Of a stretch of DNA of 64,000 bases, positions 1 through 8,649 are shown one piece after another. The translations under genes were made by a program, and so were the position numbers. Within the stretch, counting starts at the first letter, position 1. Every line of letters starts with the position of its first letter. The DNA lies in NCBI GenBank assembly GCA_014382365.1, contig JACNJW010000054.1:1-64000 (forward strand), read 5' to 3'. Source of the stretch: SAR324 cluster bacterium (GTDB lineage Bacteria; SAR324; NAC60-12). The notes under the pieces were generated by a model. That model did no database searches. It saw only the letters and a list, made by a program, of their open reading frames with translations, and was not told the origin of the DNA.

Positions 1-86
1 GCCGAGGTGGTGGAACTGGTAGACACGCTGTCTTGAGGGGGCAGTGGGCTATGCTCGTGCGGGTTCGAGTCCCGCTCTCGGCACCA
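1..86 (+). tRNA. tRNA-Leu, anticodon GAG
   Basis: A complete class II tRNA cloverleaf fills the first 86 bases. The acceptor stem pairs bases 1-7 with 76-82 (last pair G-U), followed by A83 and an encoded CCA at 84-86. The anticodon arm carries the loop TTGAGGG, so the anticodon is GAG and reads CTC leucine codons. A long variable arm (GGGC/GCTC stem) and a T arm with GGTTCGAGTCC are visible, as expected for leucine. The gene begins exactly at base 1, so its promoter lies outside the window. No integrase gene or duplicated 3' end follows it, so there is no sign that it serves as an attachment site. Confidence 0.96.
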
Positions 87-228
87 TCCTTCCTTTTAAA
101 ACTCATCTAAATATTATGTAAAATCACATATATAAGAAAAATATTGTTGATTGATAATGAAATAGCAGTATGTACGTATATTTCCTGATTTAATATCTCC
201 AAATATGATGTTTAATAAAGCCAGCAGT

Positions 229-255
229 ACTCATTAATAATTTTAAGTAATGAGT
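229..255. promoter_or_regulatory. inverted repeat upstream of the Usp gene
   Basis: Perfect 8-bp arms (ACTCATTA at 229-236 and TAATGAGT at 248-255) flank an 11-base AT-rich centre, 30 bp before the start codon at 286. There is no T-run typical of a terminator for the tRNA. It may be an operator or a 5'-UTR hairpin for the stress protein. The role is inferred from position only. Confidence 0.35.
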
Positions 256-285
256 GTTTATTAAACTCAAGCCAATGGAGACAAA

Positions 286-1170
286 ATGGAAAATACTATT
301 CTGATTCCCCTGGATAATACAGAAATCAGTGAGTATCTGATTCAGATAGCTGATGAATGGGGTAAAAAGACAAACTCCAGATTATCTTTTCTGCATGTGA
401 TAAACCCGGATTACTCTTGGAGTGAAGATAAAAAACCATTATTCGAAGATCGCTTTGAAACTGCAGTATCACGCTATACAATTCAATGTGAGTATGAGGT
501 CTTGTTCAGAGTTGGAAAGCCATACGAAAAAATATTGACAGCAGAAAACGAACTTCGACCACGTTTGATAATCATGGCAGCACACTCCTATACTATTCTA
601 CAGCGCTTATTTCTAGGGAGTAACACAGATCATGTTTTACATAAAACTAAAGTACCATTACATGTTTACAAGAAAGTAGATTCAGAGCTATCTAATGTGA
701 TACTTGTGCCATTGGACTATACTGATATTAACACAGAATTAGTTCATGTTGCTGATGAAATAGCTCAGAATGAAGGTGCAGATTTAGCTTTCTTACATGT
801 AGATGAATTGCCTGAATATTCCGGAAATTCATATATGATGGAAACTGGATTTTTTAAAAAACAAGATGAGACAGCAGTTAAGGAACTGGATGAACAGGAG
901 TATGATCTACAAATCCTGCAAGTAAAAAATGAACTTAATGAGTTTGTGTCATCTTTAAAAATCAGCTCTAACTATCAAACTATTGTACGGTTTGGAATAC
1001 CATACGTGAAGATCAAGGATGTACAAAAAAGTATTCAAGCAAAAATGATTGTTATGGCTGCGCATTCACATACTGTTGTAGGCAGATTGATTTTAGGAAG
1101 TAATACAGACTACTTGATGCATCATGTGAATTGTCCAATGTATATATACAAATCTACAAGCATGGCATAA
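286..1170 (+). CDS. tandem universal stress protein (two UspA domains)
   Basis: This 294-residue protein is two Usp domains in tandem (about 1-130 and 137-292). Each opens with a beta strand of the ILIPLD/ILVPLD type and ends with a GSNTD segment and a final strand. In ATP-binding Usp proteins the loop is G-x2-G-x9-G-S/T. Here the first two glycines read as A-A-H-S in both domains, while the GS step is kept, so nucleotide binding is uncertain. The start has a GGAG ribosome site about 9 bp upstream. It stands alone between the tRNA and a small membrane protein gene. Usp proteins act in the cytoplasm during stress or starvation; the precise role here cannot be told. Confidence 0.88.
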   Translation: MENTILIPLDNTEISEYLIQIADEWGKKTNSRLSFLHVINPDYSWSEDKKPLFEDRFETAVSRYTIQCEYEVLFRVGKPYEKILTAENELRPRLIIMAAHSYTILQRLFLGSNTDHVLHKTKVPLHVYKKVDSELSNVILVPLDYTDINTELVHVADEIAQNEGADLAFLHVDELPEYSGNSYMMETGFFKKQDETAVKELDEQEYDLQILQVKNELNEFVSSLKISSNYQTIVRFGIPYVKIKDVQKSIQAKMIVMAAHSHTVVGRLILGSNTDYLMHHVNCPMYIYKSTSMA

Positions 1171-1183
1171 AAGGTATCTGTAC

Positions 1184-1225
1184 TTGACACTGGATAAATT
1201 CACTTAGAATAATTCTCATGAGAAT
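1184..1225 (+). promoter_or_regulatory. sigma70-type promoter overlapping a perfect palindrome
   Basis: TTGACA at 1184-1189 is followed by TAGAAT at 1205-1210 (15-bp spacer) or AATAAT at 1208-1213 (18-bp spacer). Directly on the likely start site lies the 14-bp perfect palindrome ATTCTCATGAGAAT (1212-1225), with a partial second copy just downstream. The layout fits a repressor operator controlling the membrane protein gene that starts at 1287. The ATTCTC/GAGAAT words resemble Fur-type half sites, but the spacing is not the classical one, so the regulator is unknown. Confidence 0.45.
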
Positions 1226-1286
1226 GACATGAGAAATTAATATTACAAAATGTTATATAATAATATTATGTAATTATAAATAGTTA

Positions 1287-1814
1287 ATGATTATAAAATA
1301 CATAATAAGTTATTTATTTTGGTTTTCCTGGAGTATTATTGTCGGTGGTCTATTGATCGCTGGACCAATACTTGCGCCTTTGGCCTTTAATACAATGCCC
1401 CTAACTGTTTCAGCAGAAATAGCACATTATGCTCATTCGTATTCAAGCACTCTTTTCACACTCTTCTTTGTGAGCTATTTACCTATAGTTGCAGTGGTTT
1501 TTGTAATAATTACTGTGTTAGAGCAGATTGCTCTTTATAATAAGTGGAGGGAACAGAAGCTAATTACAGTCATTACTGAAATATTACTTTTAGTTGGCAA
1601 CATTATCTGGATTTGGCTGGCCATATTAATTGTGCCTGAAATGGAAAGCATGGTGATGAGCACTAAAACATGGAATGACTTTTCTGTAAGAGAGGCATTT
1701 ACCATCCTACACCTACAGAGTCAGACATTGTCAGAAATTGGACTTGGTGTTACGCTAATTTTACCATGGTTTTCCAGAATTTCTAGAATTGGATTTGCTT
1801 CTTTGGCAAATTAA
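1287..1814 (+). CDS. four-helix integral membrane protein, DUF4149-like
   Basis: The 175-residue product is very hydrophobic, with predicted membrane helices near residues 5-30, 54-80, 93-117 and 145-165. The overall pattern resembles small DUF4149/TMEM205-like proteins: an N-terminal helix with a W-x2-W-x3-GG-like segment, then a long second helix. That assignment is by eye and weak. No catalytic motif is visible. A promoter with an overlapping palindrome lies upstream (1184-1225), so the gene is probably its own transcription unit. The start at 1287 is AT-rich without a clear ribosome site. Function unknown. Confidence 0.6.
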   Translation: MIIKYIISYLFWFSWSIIVGGLLIAGPILAPLAFNTMPLTVSAEIAHYAHSYSSTLFTLFFVSYLPIVAVVFVIITVLEQIALYNKWREQKLITVITEILLLVGNIIWIWLAILIVPEMESMVMSTKTWNDFSVREAFTILHLQSQTLSEIGLGVTLILPWFSRISRIGFASLAN

Positions 1815-2000
1815 CCATATAGACGTGCCTGATAACAAAATATATATTTTCCTTAGTTCATTACATAAAGTGCGTTTTTTGGCTGTAGGCACAGATATGA
1901 GAACCAATATTTTGTCTAAGTCGCTAAATATTATTATTTTAATAAATTTCCATTTAAACAGCTAAAATGACATAATACACAAAATAGGGTGATAAATTAT

Positions 2001-2075
2001 ATGTTTGATAATGACACAAATCGAACATATACGAAATTAACAAAGACTTTTCTAGATTTAATTACCGAGCAATAA
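2001..2075 (+). CDS. possible 24-residue small protein
   Basis: Within the AT-rich gap between the membrane protein and the exonuclease, an ATG at 2001 preceded by AGGGTGA (about 10 bp upstream) opens a 24-codon frame ending in TAA at 2073. The product is polar and could form one short helix. No family is recognised. It may be a leader peptide for the exonuclease gene, which starts 33 bp later, or a chance frame. The rest of 1815-2108 shows nothing else I can support. Confidence 0.2.
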   Translation: MFDNDTNRTYTKLTKTFLDLITEQ

Positions 2076-2108
2076 TTACACAGTACACTTCAAATACTTA
2101 GCTGCAAT

Positions 2109-2765
2109 ATGACATACTCTCTAACAACAGACATTCCAGATGATCTGTTAAATACTTACTTGACTAAACCCGCAATTGCGATTGATACTGAATTGCACGG
2201 ACTCCGTCTATACAGAGACCAGGTATGTTTAATTCAAATATGCGATGACAAAAACAATGTCTGCCTGATAAAACCGAAAAACAATATAGCACCTCCAAAT
2301 TTAAGAAAACTACTTACTGATAGCAGTGTAGTAAAAGTATTTCATTTTGCCTTGACTGATGCAGCATTTTTTAAAACTTCTTTAAACATCACGGTGGCAC
2401 CATTTCACTGCACCAAAGTTATGAGTAAACTCGTTCGCACTTACACTCAAGGGCATGGACTAAAAGACCTGAGCCTGGAATTATTAGGTCAAGAGATCAA
2501 CAAAGATCAACAACAAACTAATTGGGCGCAAGATTACTTAAGCGATAAACAGCTAGAATACGCAGCAAACGACGTAACCAACTTGATTGAAATCTACAAC
2601 AAACTGCTCAGCATGATGGATAAGCGCCCTGCACTTAATACCGGCATAACAATCAGAGAGCTGAATGAGCAAGCCCAATCCATGCTGCCGTTTCTTGTAG
2701 AACTGCTAATCAACGGCTATGGAGATAAAAATCAGGGCTGGGAAACTAGTCTTTTTACTCACTAA
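2109..2765 (+). CDS. RNase D-like DEDDy 3'-5' exonuclease domain protein
   Basis: The 218-residue protein is a single 3'-5' exonuclease domain of the RNase D class. The DEDDy motifs are present: Exo I as D-T-E (about residues 26-28), Exo II as H-F-x3-D (around 78-83), and Exo III as Y-A-A-N-D (about 156-160), with tyrosine and the final metal-binding aspartate. Full-length RNase D (about 370 residues) carries C-terminal HRDC domains that are absent here, so this is the short form seen in many proteobacteria. It should act on RNA 3' ends (tRNA maturation or turnover) in the cytoplasm. The gene stands alone and faces a convergent recombinase-like gene. Confidence 0.85.
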   Translation: MTYSLTTDIPDDLLNTYLTKPAIAIDTELHGLRLYRDQVCLIQICDDKNNVCLIKPKNNIAPPNLRKLLTDSSVVKVFHFALTDAAFFKTSLNITVAPFHCTKVMSKLVRTYTQGHGLKDLSLELLGQEINKDQQQTNWAQDYLSDKQLEYAANDVTNLIEIYNKLLSMMDKRPALNTGITIRELNEQAQSMLPFLVELLINGYGDKNQGWETSLFTH

Positions 2766-2810
2766 TACAAGTTTAATATCAGTAGCATATAGAAACAGCA
2801 TTTTCTGATC

Positions 2811-3761
2811 TCAGAGATCGCCATTTGTTTTAGTTGATTTATTACGAATATGTATATTTCTAAAACTATTTTGTAGCTTACTAAAATCAGACTTTTTTAG
2901 TGATTGCAGTCTCCGCAACTGTTTTACTTGTCGCAGAGTTTGCAAAGACCGAACATCAGCCCCTTCTTTTGAAAAATGCTGTACTGACAAATCACGCAGT
3001 TCATTGGCACTTATTGCAGGCATATTGTGTGATTCAAAATATTTATTCAACAGTGCCTGTAACTGGCCTGTAGACATGTTTTTACCTTTTTGAGTTACCC
3101 AGAATGACTCATGGCAATCAATTATATCTATTATTTTCAAATATGTTTTCAATATTTTAAGTGCCAAGGGACTAAATGGATAATCTTGGTACCTGGAATT
3201 TTGGAAATAAAACCTTACTTTTCCCTCATCTAGTTCAGGTACGGCAGATTTGAGATTTACTATTTTTACCAATGACATCCCCAAACCGTATATTAGTTCC
3301 AGCAACAGGTACTGCTGACACCCTTTTAATGTGTTTTCTGGAGTTGTTTGAAATAATTGATTAATTTTCTTTATATCATATTTTTGCAGACCAATTTCTG
3401 ATAATTGTCGAGGCAATTTAAAGTGTTGAACAGGATTGCCAACCAGTTGATTAGTTAATGCCAAATATTCGAACAACCCCTTTATGCCACTGACGCAGGT
3501 GACAATTGTACTTCTTTGCCAATGACGTACATCTATTTGATACTGAATAAAAGCTTCAAGCTCTCTAACTCCAAGATCTGCGAAACTCCAATGTTCAGGC
3601 AATACTAATTGTTGACGGAATTTATCACAAAATATAAGAAATACTTTTACTGAGTTAAGGTGAAGATGAATTGTTCCAGAAGTAGACAACTTTTTTACTT
3701 GCATATGTGACTCATAAAGCCTCATAATTCTAGTGTGTTCTGTCACATCCATAATTAACAA
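2811..3761 (-). CDS. XerC/XerD-like tyrosine recombinase homologue, catalytically degenerate
   Basis: The 316-residue protein keeps the architecture of XerC/XerD: an N-terminal core-binding SAM-like domain (about 15-115) and a C-terminal catalytic fold (about 125-300). The family's catalytic set R-K-H-R-H-Y is largely lost. The first arginine position reads G-M-S (S163), the H-x-x-R box reads N253-E-L-R256, the L-G-H box reads R-Q-V (V279), and the tyrosine position nine residues later is leucine. The frame is nonetheless intact. It is probably a DNA-binding protein that no longer recombines, or a gene in decay. The first codon is TTG; an ATG three codons later is equally possible. Only about 12 bp separate it from the divergent glnB, so the glnB promoter must lie inside this gene. 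Confidence 0.75.
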   Translation of the reverse strand: MLIMDVTEHTRIMRLYESHMQVKKLSTSGTIHLHLNSVKVFLIFCDKFRQQLVLPEHWSFADLGVRELEAFIQYQIDVRHWQRSTIVTCVSGIKGLFEYLALTNQLVGNPVQHFKLPRQLSEIGLQKYDIKKINQLFQTTPENTLKGCQQYLLLELIYGLGMSLVKIVNLKSAVPELDEGKVRFYFQNSRYQDYPFSPLALKILKTYLKIIDIIDCHESFWVTQKGKNMSTGQLQALLNKYFESHNMPAISANELRDLSVQHFSKEGADVRSLQTLRQVKQLRRLQSLKKSDFSKLQNSFRNIHIRNKSTKTNGDL

Positions 3762-3764
3762 TAG

Positions 3765-4309
<545 letters not shown>

Positions 4310-4708
4310 CTACAACGACTCCCCGCTATCTGATGTTATAACCTTATCCAGTACTTTTGACAATGAAAAGACATCAAAAGGTTTGACAAGATAATCATTC
4401 ATTCCTAAATCCTCACCTTCAGATATTTCTGATTCAAGCGCTTCAATCACTGTAATAATAACAGGAATATCCTTTAAATTATCATCATCTCTTATATTTT
4501 CAAGAAGTTTTAGACCATTCATAACTGGCATCTTAACATCAGCAATTACCAGATTAATTTTGGTCTGTTGTAATAAATCATATGCCTTCTCTCCATTTTC
4601 TGCTTCATAACAGTTAAATCCGAGGTCTATTAGCGATTTTTTAATGCTTCTTCGCGCAGTAGTATAATCATCTACAATCAAACAATTAAGGTTTGTATAA
4701 TCTCTCAT
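4310..4708 (-). CDS. single-domain response regulator (CheY-like receiver)
   Basis: The 132-residue protein is a lone receiver domain. It has the acidic pair D13-D14, the phospho-acceptor aspartate in ADVKMPVMNG (about D56), a threonine at the end of strand 4 (IIT) and the lysine in YLVKPF. There is no output domain, so it must signal by protein contact, as CheY or Spo0F do. No histidine kinase is in the window. The downstream 66-residue Cys protein begins at the next base, making it the obvious candidate partner. The upstream 88 bp are almost pure A/T. Confidence 0.9.
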   Translation of the reverse strand: MRDYTNLNCLIVDDYTTARRSIKKSLIDLGFNCYEAENGEKAYDLLQQTKINLVIADVKMPVMNGLKLLENIRDDDNLKDIPVIITVIEALESEISEGEDLGMNDYLVKPFDVFSLSKVLDKVITSDSGESL

Positions 4709-4796
4709 AATTAATTTTACATAATATTATTATTATATATATTTAATAAAATATTTTTTTAAAATAAATATTGAGCTGATCTAATTTGCCTATCTC

Positions 4797-6569
4797 TTAT
4801 TTAACTACTGAAACTTTTTTCAATGCATGAAAAGCCGGTCTTGGATTAAGTCGCCTATCCAGTAAGCCATTTCGAGGATAATACCCTCTGTCAGAATCTA
4901 TAAATGTATCGAGAAATACAGTAGCTTTACTCATTTTTCGGCAGGTCTGATAAACCTCAACAATATAAGTTTGCAGGTACTGATCATCTTCGAAGCAAAC
5001 ACCTTCATTTAAACGAGGTAATTGTAAATTGATTAGTTTTTCTGTTAAAAACTGATTGTCTATTTCCTGCAAAACTGAGTAAGCATCATCCCAAGGCGTA
5101 ACTCTGAAAGTTAGTCCAATATTTTTTGAATATGTTTTTATTTTTTCCAACAATTGTTGGACTTCATTTTTTTGTTTAAGCGAAAATCCATGACTGGCAA
5201 AATGCTGAAACACCTTTTCTGAACCAACTACACTTCCTTCGGTTTCCTTAAGCGGTACCACAGGCGCAAGATATATACGCCCATTAAACACGCTCAGGGC
5301 ATCAACAACAAACTTTTCAGCTTGTGCCAGTATTTGCTCTGGACAAATAATCTCCCAATTTAATATCAAGCTACCAGCCGATTCAATTGTTGACAAGACA
5401 TGTGCATCGGGCTTTCCAAGACTAAACACTGTAAAGTTAAAACCAAATTTAACATAATCAGCCATTCGCCTGCGCACCTCAGCATTTGTCAAATCAGCCA
5501 ACGGCACTCGTAGAGATCTAATTCCCAGTTCGAGTAGTGCAATTAATATCCCATCACGATAAGCTTCTTTACGTCTGAATTCATCCAAACCGTCAACAGC
5601 AAGTTCAATTCTTCGCCCCCAACCTTGACGTAACGTAACACCAAGCATTTGATGTTTTTTTGCAGTAATTGTTTGCGGGTCAACTGCGTTAACACCAGAA
5701 AATGACTCACCTGCACCATAGGTTCTAACCGGAATAATTTGATGTCTGTCTTCATAAATCTTTACAAAGAAAAATCCAAGTTTTGCAATATCATTCCTTC
5801 CGTATTCATCCGCAGGTCCGACTGTATATAACTCAGAATACTCCGGACGAACAAAAGATGTCGCCGGTAAAGAATAATATTTTGTCTTCTCATGAACTCC
5901 AACAAAAACATTATGCACATGTCCGGAAAAGACCGCCTCAACCTCATTTTGATTAAAAAGATCTAAAAGCCAGCTACGAGCTGGATCATCTATATTATCA
6001 TAATGATCCGGTTCTTCCGGATCACAAATCAAAAGAGGATAATGCGTAAACACAAAAATTCTCAGACCATCTATATGGGCCGTACTAAGTTCATTTTCTA
6101 ACCATTTTTTCTGCTCTTTCTCTCTTAATAGTCCTGAATTCATCAATGGTGTATCAAGACAGATAAAGTGACTATTCTGATTTGAAAATGACTGGTATAA
6201 AGGCCCCCATTTTTTTTCAAATACATGATGACTATTTGCATCTATTACAGGTGCCGGCAAAAATCCGTTTGCTTTATCACCAATGTCGTGATTGCCTGGT
6301 ATGGCAAATAATTTTGCCTGCAGTTTTGCAAATATATCACATGCTGTTTTAACTGCATCTTGATGAATTTTCAAAGCAGGAATTGGATGCACCAAATCTC
6401 CCAGGTGAATAACAAAATCCGGTTCTAGTTTATTTAGCAAATCAACAACGTACTTTGCACGATCGTTGGCAACTCGATTCGATGCATAACCACCTTCATC
6501 AGTTGCCCCCGACAAACGAATGTGTGTATCCGCAATTACTGCGAACTGCAATAGACAATTATCTTTCAT
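4797..6569 (-). CDS. metallophosphoesterase with a large unassigned C-terminal domain
   Basis: The N-terminal 300 residues are a calcineurin-like phosphoesterase. The motifs are D14-x-H16 in IADTH, GD in IHLGDLVH, GNHD, a histidine in FTHYPLL, and the G-H-V-H box in FSGHVHNV. These bind two metal ions for phosphoester cleavage. Residues about 300-590 form a second domain with repeated beta-alpha units (for example LGIRSLRVPLADLT and GFNFTVFSLGKP), suggestive of a TIM-barrel fold, which I cannot name. There is no signal peptide, so it is cytoplasmic. It follows the predicted selenoprotein gene by 59 bp on the same strand and may be its operon partner. Substrate unknown. Confidence 0.8.
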   Translation of the reverse strand: MKDNCLLQFAVIADTHIRLSGATDEGGYASNRVANDRAKYVVDLLNKLEPDFVIHLGDLVHPIPALKIHQDAVKTACDIFAKLQAKLFAIPGNHDIGDKANGFLPAPVIDANSHHVFEKKWGPLYQSFSNQNSHFICLDTPLMNSGLLREKEQKKWLENELSTAHIDGLRIFVFTHYPLLICDPEEPDHYDNIDDPARSWLLDLFNQNEVEAVFSGHVHNVFVGVHEKTKYYSLPATSFVRPEYSELYTVGPADEYGRNDIAKLGFFFVKIYEDRHQIIPVRTYGAGESFSGVNAVDPQTITAKKHQMLGVTLRQGWGRRIELAVDGLDEFRRKEAYRDGILIALLELGIRSLRVPLADLTNAEVRRRMADYVKFGFNFTVFSLGKPDAHVLSTIESAGSLILNWEIICPEQILAQAEKFVVDALSVFNGRIYLAPVVPLKETEGSVVGSEKVFQHFASHGFSLKQKNEVQQLLEKIKTYSKNIGLTFRVTPWDDAYSVLQEIDNQFLTEKLINLQLPRLNEGVCFEDDQYLQTYIVEVYQTCRKMSKATVFLDTFIDSDRGYYPRNGLLDRRLNPRPAFHALKKVSVVK

Positions 6570-6628
6570 GATTTATCATTAAATAATATAACTGAGATCT
6601 ACAGATGTACCTCTGCAGATTCAGTCTA

Positions 6629-7207
6629 TTAGCTCTCCCACTCTCTGACATCGTCCTCCAAATCGACATTTAAAGCATCTGCTATTCTGTTTATATAATT
6701 AAAATAGCTGATTACTTGTACTGCGTCATGAACTGCAGTCTGGCTAAAGCCCAATTTTAATAAGTTATTTATGTCATTTTTAGTCATCTTTGCAGGAGTA
6801 AGAGTTAATTTTTCAGCAAAAAGACATAAACCATATTCTGCAGAGTTCAAGTCCGAAGTTTTCCAGTTCTTTGCTATTTTCGCTACATGTTCATCTGCAG
6901 TATTTGAATCACTAAATTCAGTCGCAACCTCAACACGGAGGTCGTTTGCATGCGCACGAATTCAATACGTACAATGATTCACCGAGGAGACAACTGTTGC
7001 CAGCATCTCTCTTTCAGAACGAGTCAGCGGAGACTCACCGAACATCAAAGTCCGATAAAACCTCATCGAATCCATCATTGCCTGAGGATTCAGACTCATT
7101 ATGCTGACTATGTTCCAAATTTTCCCTGCGCGTTTCATGGTTGAATCGTACTGTCGTCTGAGCAACCCCTTAGACTCCTCCCATGAAATTATATTAATCC
7201 AGGCCAT
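6629..7207 (-). CDS. predicted selenoprotein: AhpD-like (carboxymuconolactone decarboxylase family) peroxidase-related enzyme with CxxU
   Basis: Read through an in-frame TGA at 6962-6964, this gene gives 192 residues, the usual length of AhpD-like peroxidase-related enzymes. The N-terminal part (W-I-N-I-I-S-W-E-E-S, then SPLTRSEREMLATVVSSVNHCTY) ends at C79-T-Y. The TGA falls exactly where the second cysteine of the family's C-x-x-C redox pair is expected, and is followed by I-R-A-H with the conserved histidine (H86). The frame then stays open for 110 more codons with family-like helices. AhpD-type CxxU proteins are known bacterial selenoproteins. A hairpin suited to a bacterial SECIS follows the TGA (6925-6944). 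Expected role: thiol/selenol peroxide reduction in the cytoplasm. Alternative: a nonsense mutation. Confidence 0.85.
6925..6944 (-). promoter_or_regulatory. candidate bacterial SECIS hairpin
   Basis: On the coding strand, 17 bases after the TGA, a 7-bp stem (C-GACCTC pairing with GAGGTT-G, one G-U pair) closes a six-base loop CGTGTT. Bacterial SECIS elements lie in the coding region just after UGA, with a short stem and an apical loop containing G about 16-37 bases downstream; here the loop starts 25 bases after the UGA. Binding by SelB is inferred, not shown. Confidence 0.6.
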
Positions 7208-7380
7208 CTATGATTTTTATATTATTTATTAACTTATGAACGAAATAATATTAATATTTTTTAAAATTATTATTTCATTATTTAACTTAAGACTTTTCTT
7301 TACATAATATGTTTATTATTAGTATTTTCAATAACAAATTCATTAACAACAAGTAATTCCTAATTTCAAAACAAGTATTT

Positions 7381-8649
7381 TTAATGCACTCCAAACTTTT
7401 GAAAATCAGAACCTGAAGGTACCTGAAAAACACGTAAATCGAATTCAGGAACAACAGCAAGAATATGATCAAAGATATCAGCTTGGATAGCTTCGTAGCC
7501 AACCCAGTCTGTATCTTTACAAAAGACATAAATTTCTATCGGCAAACCGCTTTCACTTGGAGACAACTGGCGAATGAGGAAGGTCATATCTTTGTGTATC
7601 ATTGGATGTTGTCTGAGATAAGCTTCAACGTATGAGCGAAAAACGCCTATGTTTGTTAAACGCCTGCCATTGACTAGTGTGCTTTCGTCAATCTGCTGCT
7701 GTTTATTATGATCAACAATTACCTGCTGACGTTTTTGAATGTACTCACTGATTAACTGAATTTTCTTAAAACGTTCGAGCATCTCACTGCTGCAGAACTT
7801 GATGCTGCCAAGATCAATGTTTACAAATCTTTTAATACGTCTACCACCTGACAATGACATACTGCGCCAATTTTTAAATGACTCATTTATCAATGCATAA
7901 GTTGGAATTGTTGTAATAGTATTATCAAAATTCTTAACTTTTACGGTGGTCAATGTTATTTCAATCACATCGCCATCCGCCCCGTATTTAGGCATTTCGA
8001 TCCAATCCTTGGGAGCTACCATTTTATTTGCAATTAACTGAATTCCTGCCACAAATCCCATTAATATGTCTTTAAACACAAACATCAAAACTGCTGTTAA
8101 AGCACCTAAACCACTTAAAAAGTAGAGTGGAGTTTTCTGCAGCAGTAAGGACAAGATCAAGATTCCTGTCACAAAATACACACCAAGTTTGATTACCTGT
8201 ACGAATGGCGTTATCGATATTTCTTTGGCAATTGTTGAATTTCCGTATATTTCTACCAGAGAGCTTAATAGTGCATCGATAGTCAACATACCTGTAATTA
8301 AAAACAAAACACTTATCAGGGATTGTGACAATACCAACAGATAAGTTCCTGACAATACAGCAGATGTTAGAACATATAATAATATTAAAGGAATAAAGTA
8401 GAGGACTCGTTTAATAACCTTTTTTTCAACTAAAACATTATCCCATTGTTGTTCTGTAAAACGTGAAAACCGTTCAAATGATCTTTTAAGCGGTCCCTGT
8501 GCAATCCGGTGAACGACCCAACTAATTAATAGTACTAAGAATAACAATGTACCCTGAACCAGCGATTGGACCATAAAATCCGACAGTCCAAACTGCAATA
8601 TGTTTTCATTCAAAATATTAATGATATTTCTACTTATATAATCAATCAT
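7381..8649 (-). CDS. MscS-family mechanosensitive channel (YbdG/miniconductance-like)
   Basis: The 422-residue protein has about five N-terminal membrane helices. The pore helix region is G-L-G-A-L-T-A-V-L-M-F-V-F-K-D-I-L-M-G-F, followed by the MscS beta domain (W-I-E-M-P-K-Y-G-A-D-G-D-V-I-E-I and V-K-N-F-D-N-T-I-T-T-I-P) and a C-terminal alpha/beta domain with an insert like that in YbdG. These channels sit in the inner membrane and release solutes on hypoosmotic shock. It is the last gene of the Bat operon: its ATG overlaps the batD TGA by four bases (8646-8649), implying translational coupling. No GC-rich terminator is visible in the AT-rich 173 bp downstream. Confidence 0.88.
   Translation of the reverse strand: MIDYISRNIINILNENILQFGLSDFMVQSLVQGTLLFLVLLISWVVHRIAQGPLKRSFERFSRFTEQQWDNVLVEKKVIKRVLYFIPLILLYVLTSAVLSGTYLLVLSQSLISVLFLITGMLTIDALLSSLVEIYGNSTIAKEISITPFVQVIKLGVYFVTGILILSLLLQKTPLYFLSGLGALTAVLMFVFKDILMGFVAGIQLIANKMVAPKDWIEMPKYGADGDVIEITLTTVKVKNFDNTITTIPTYALINESFKNWRSMSLSGGRRIKRFVNIDLGSIKFCSSEMLERFKKIQLISEYIQKRQQVIVDHNKQQQIDESTLVNGRRLTNIGVFRSYVEAYLRQHPMIHKDMTFLIRQLSPSESGLPIEIYVFCKDTDWVGYEAIQADIFDHILAVVPEFDLRVFQVPSGSDFQKFGVH

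Noticed and set aside
1..3761. tRNA-Leu plus a nearby recombinase gene as an integrated element
   Set aside because: The recombinase is of the XerC/D housekeeping type and lacks catalytic residues; no direct repeat of the tRNA end and no cargo genes are seen.
6629..7207. Reading the AhpD-like gene as a pseudogene split by a nonsense mutation
   Set aside because: The TGA replaces exactly the redox cysteine, the rest of the frame is intact, and a SECIS-like hairpin follows; a random nonsense mutation there would be a striking coincidence.
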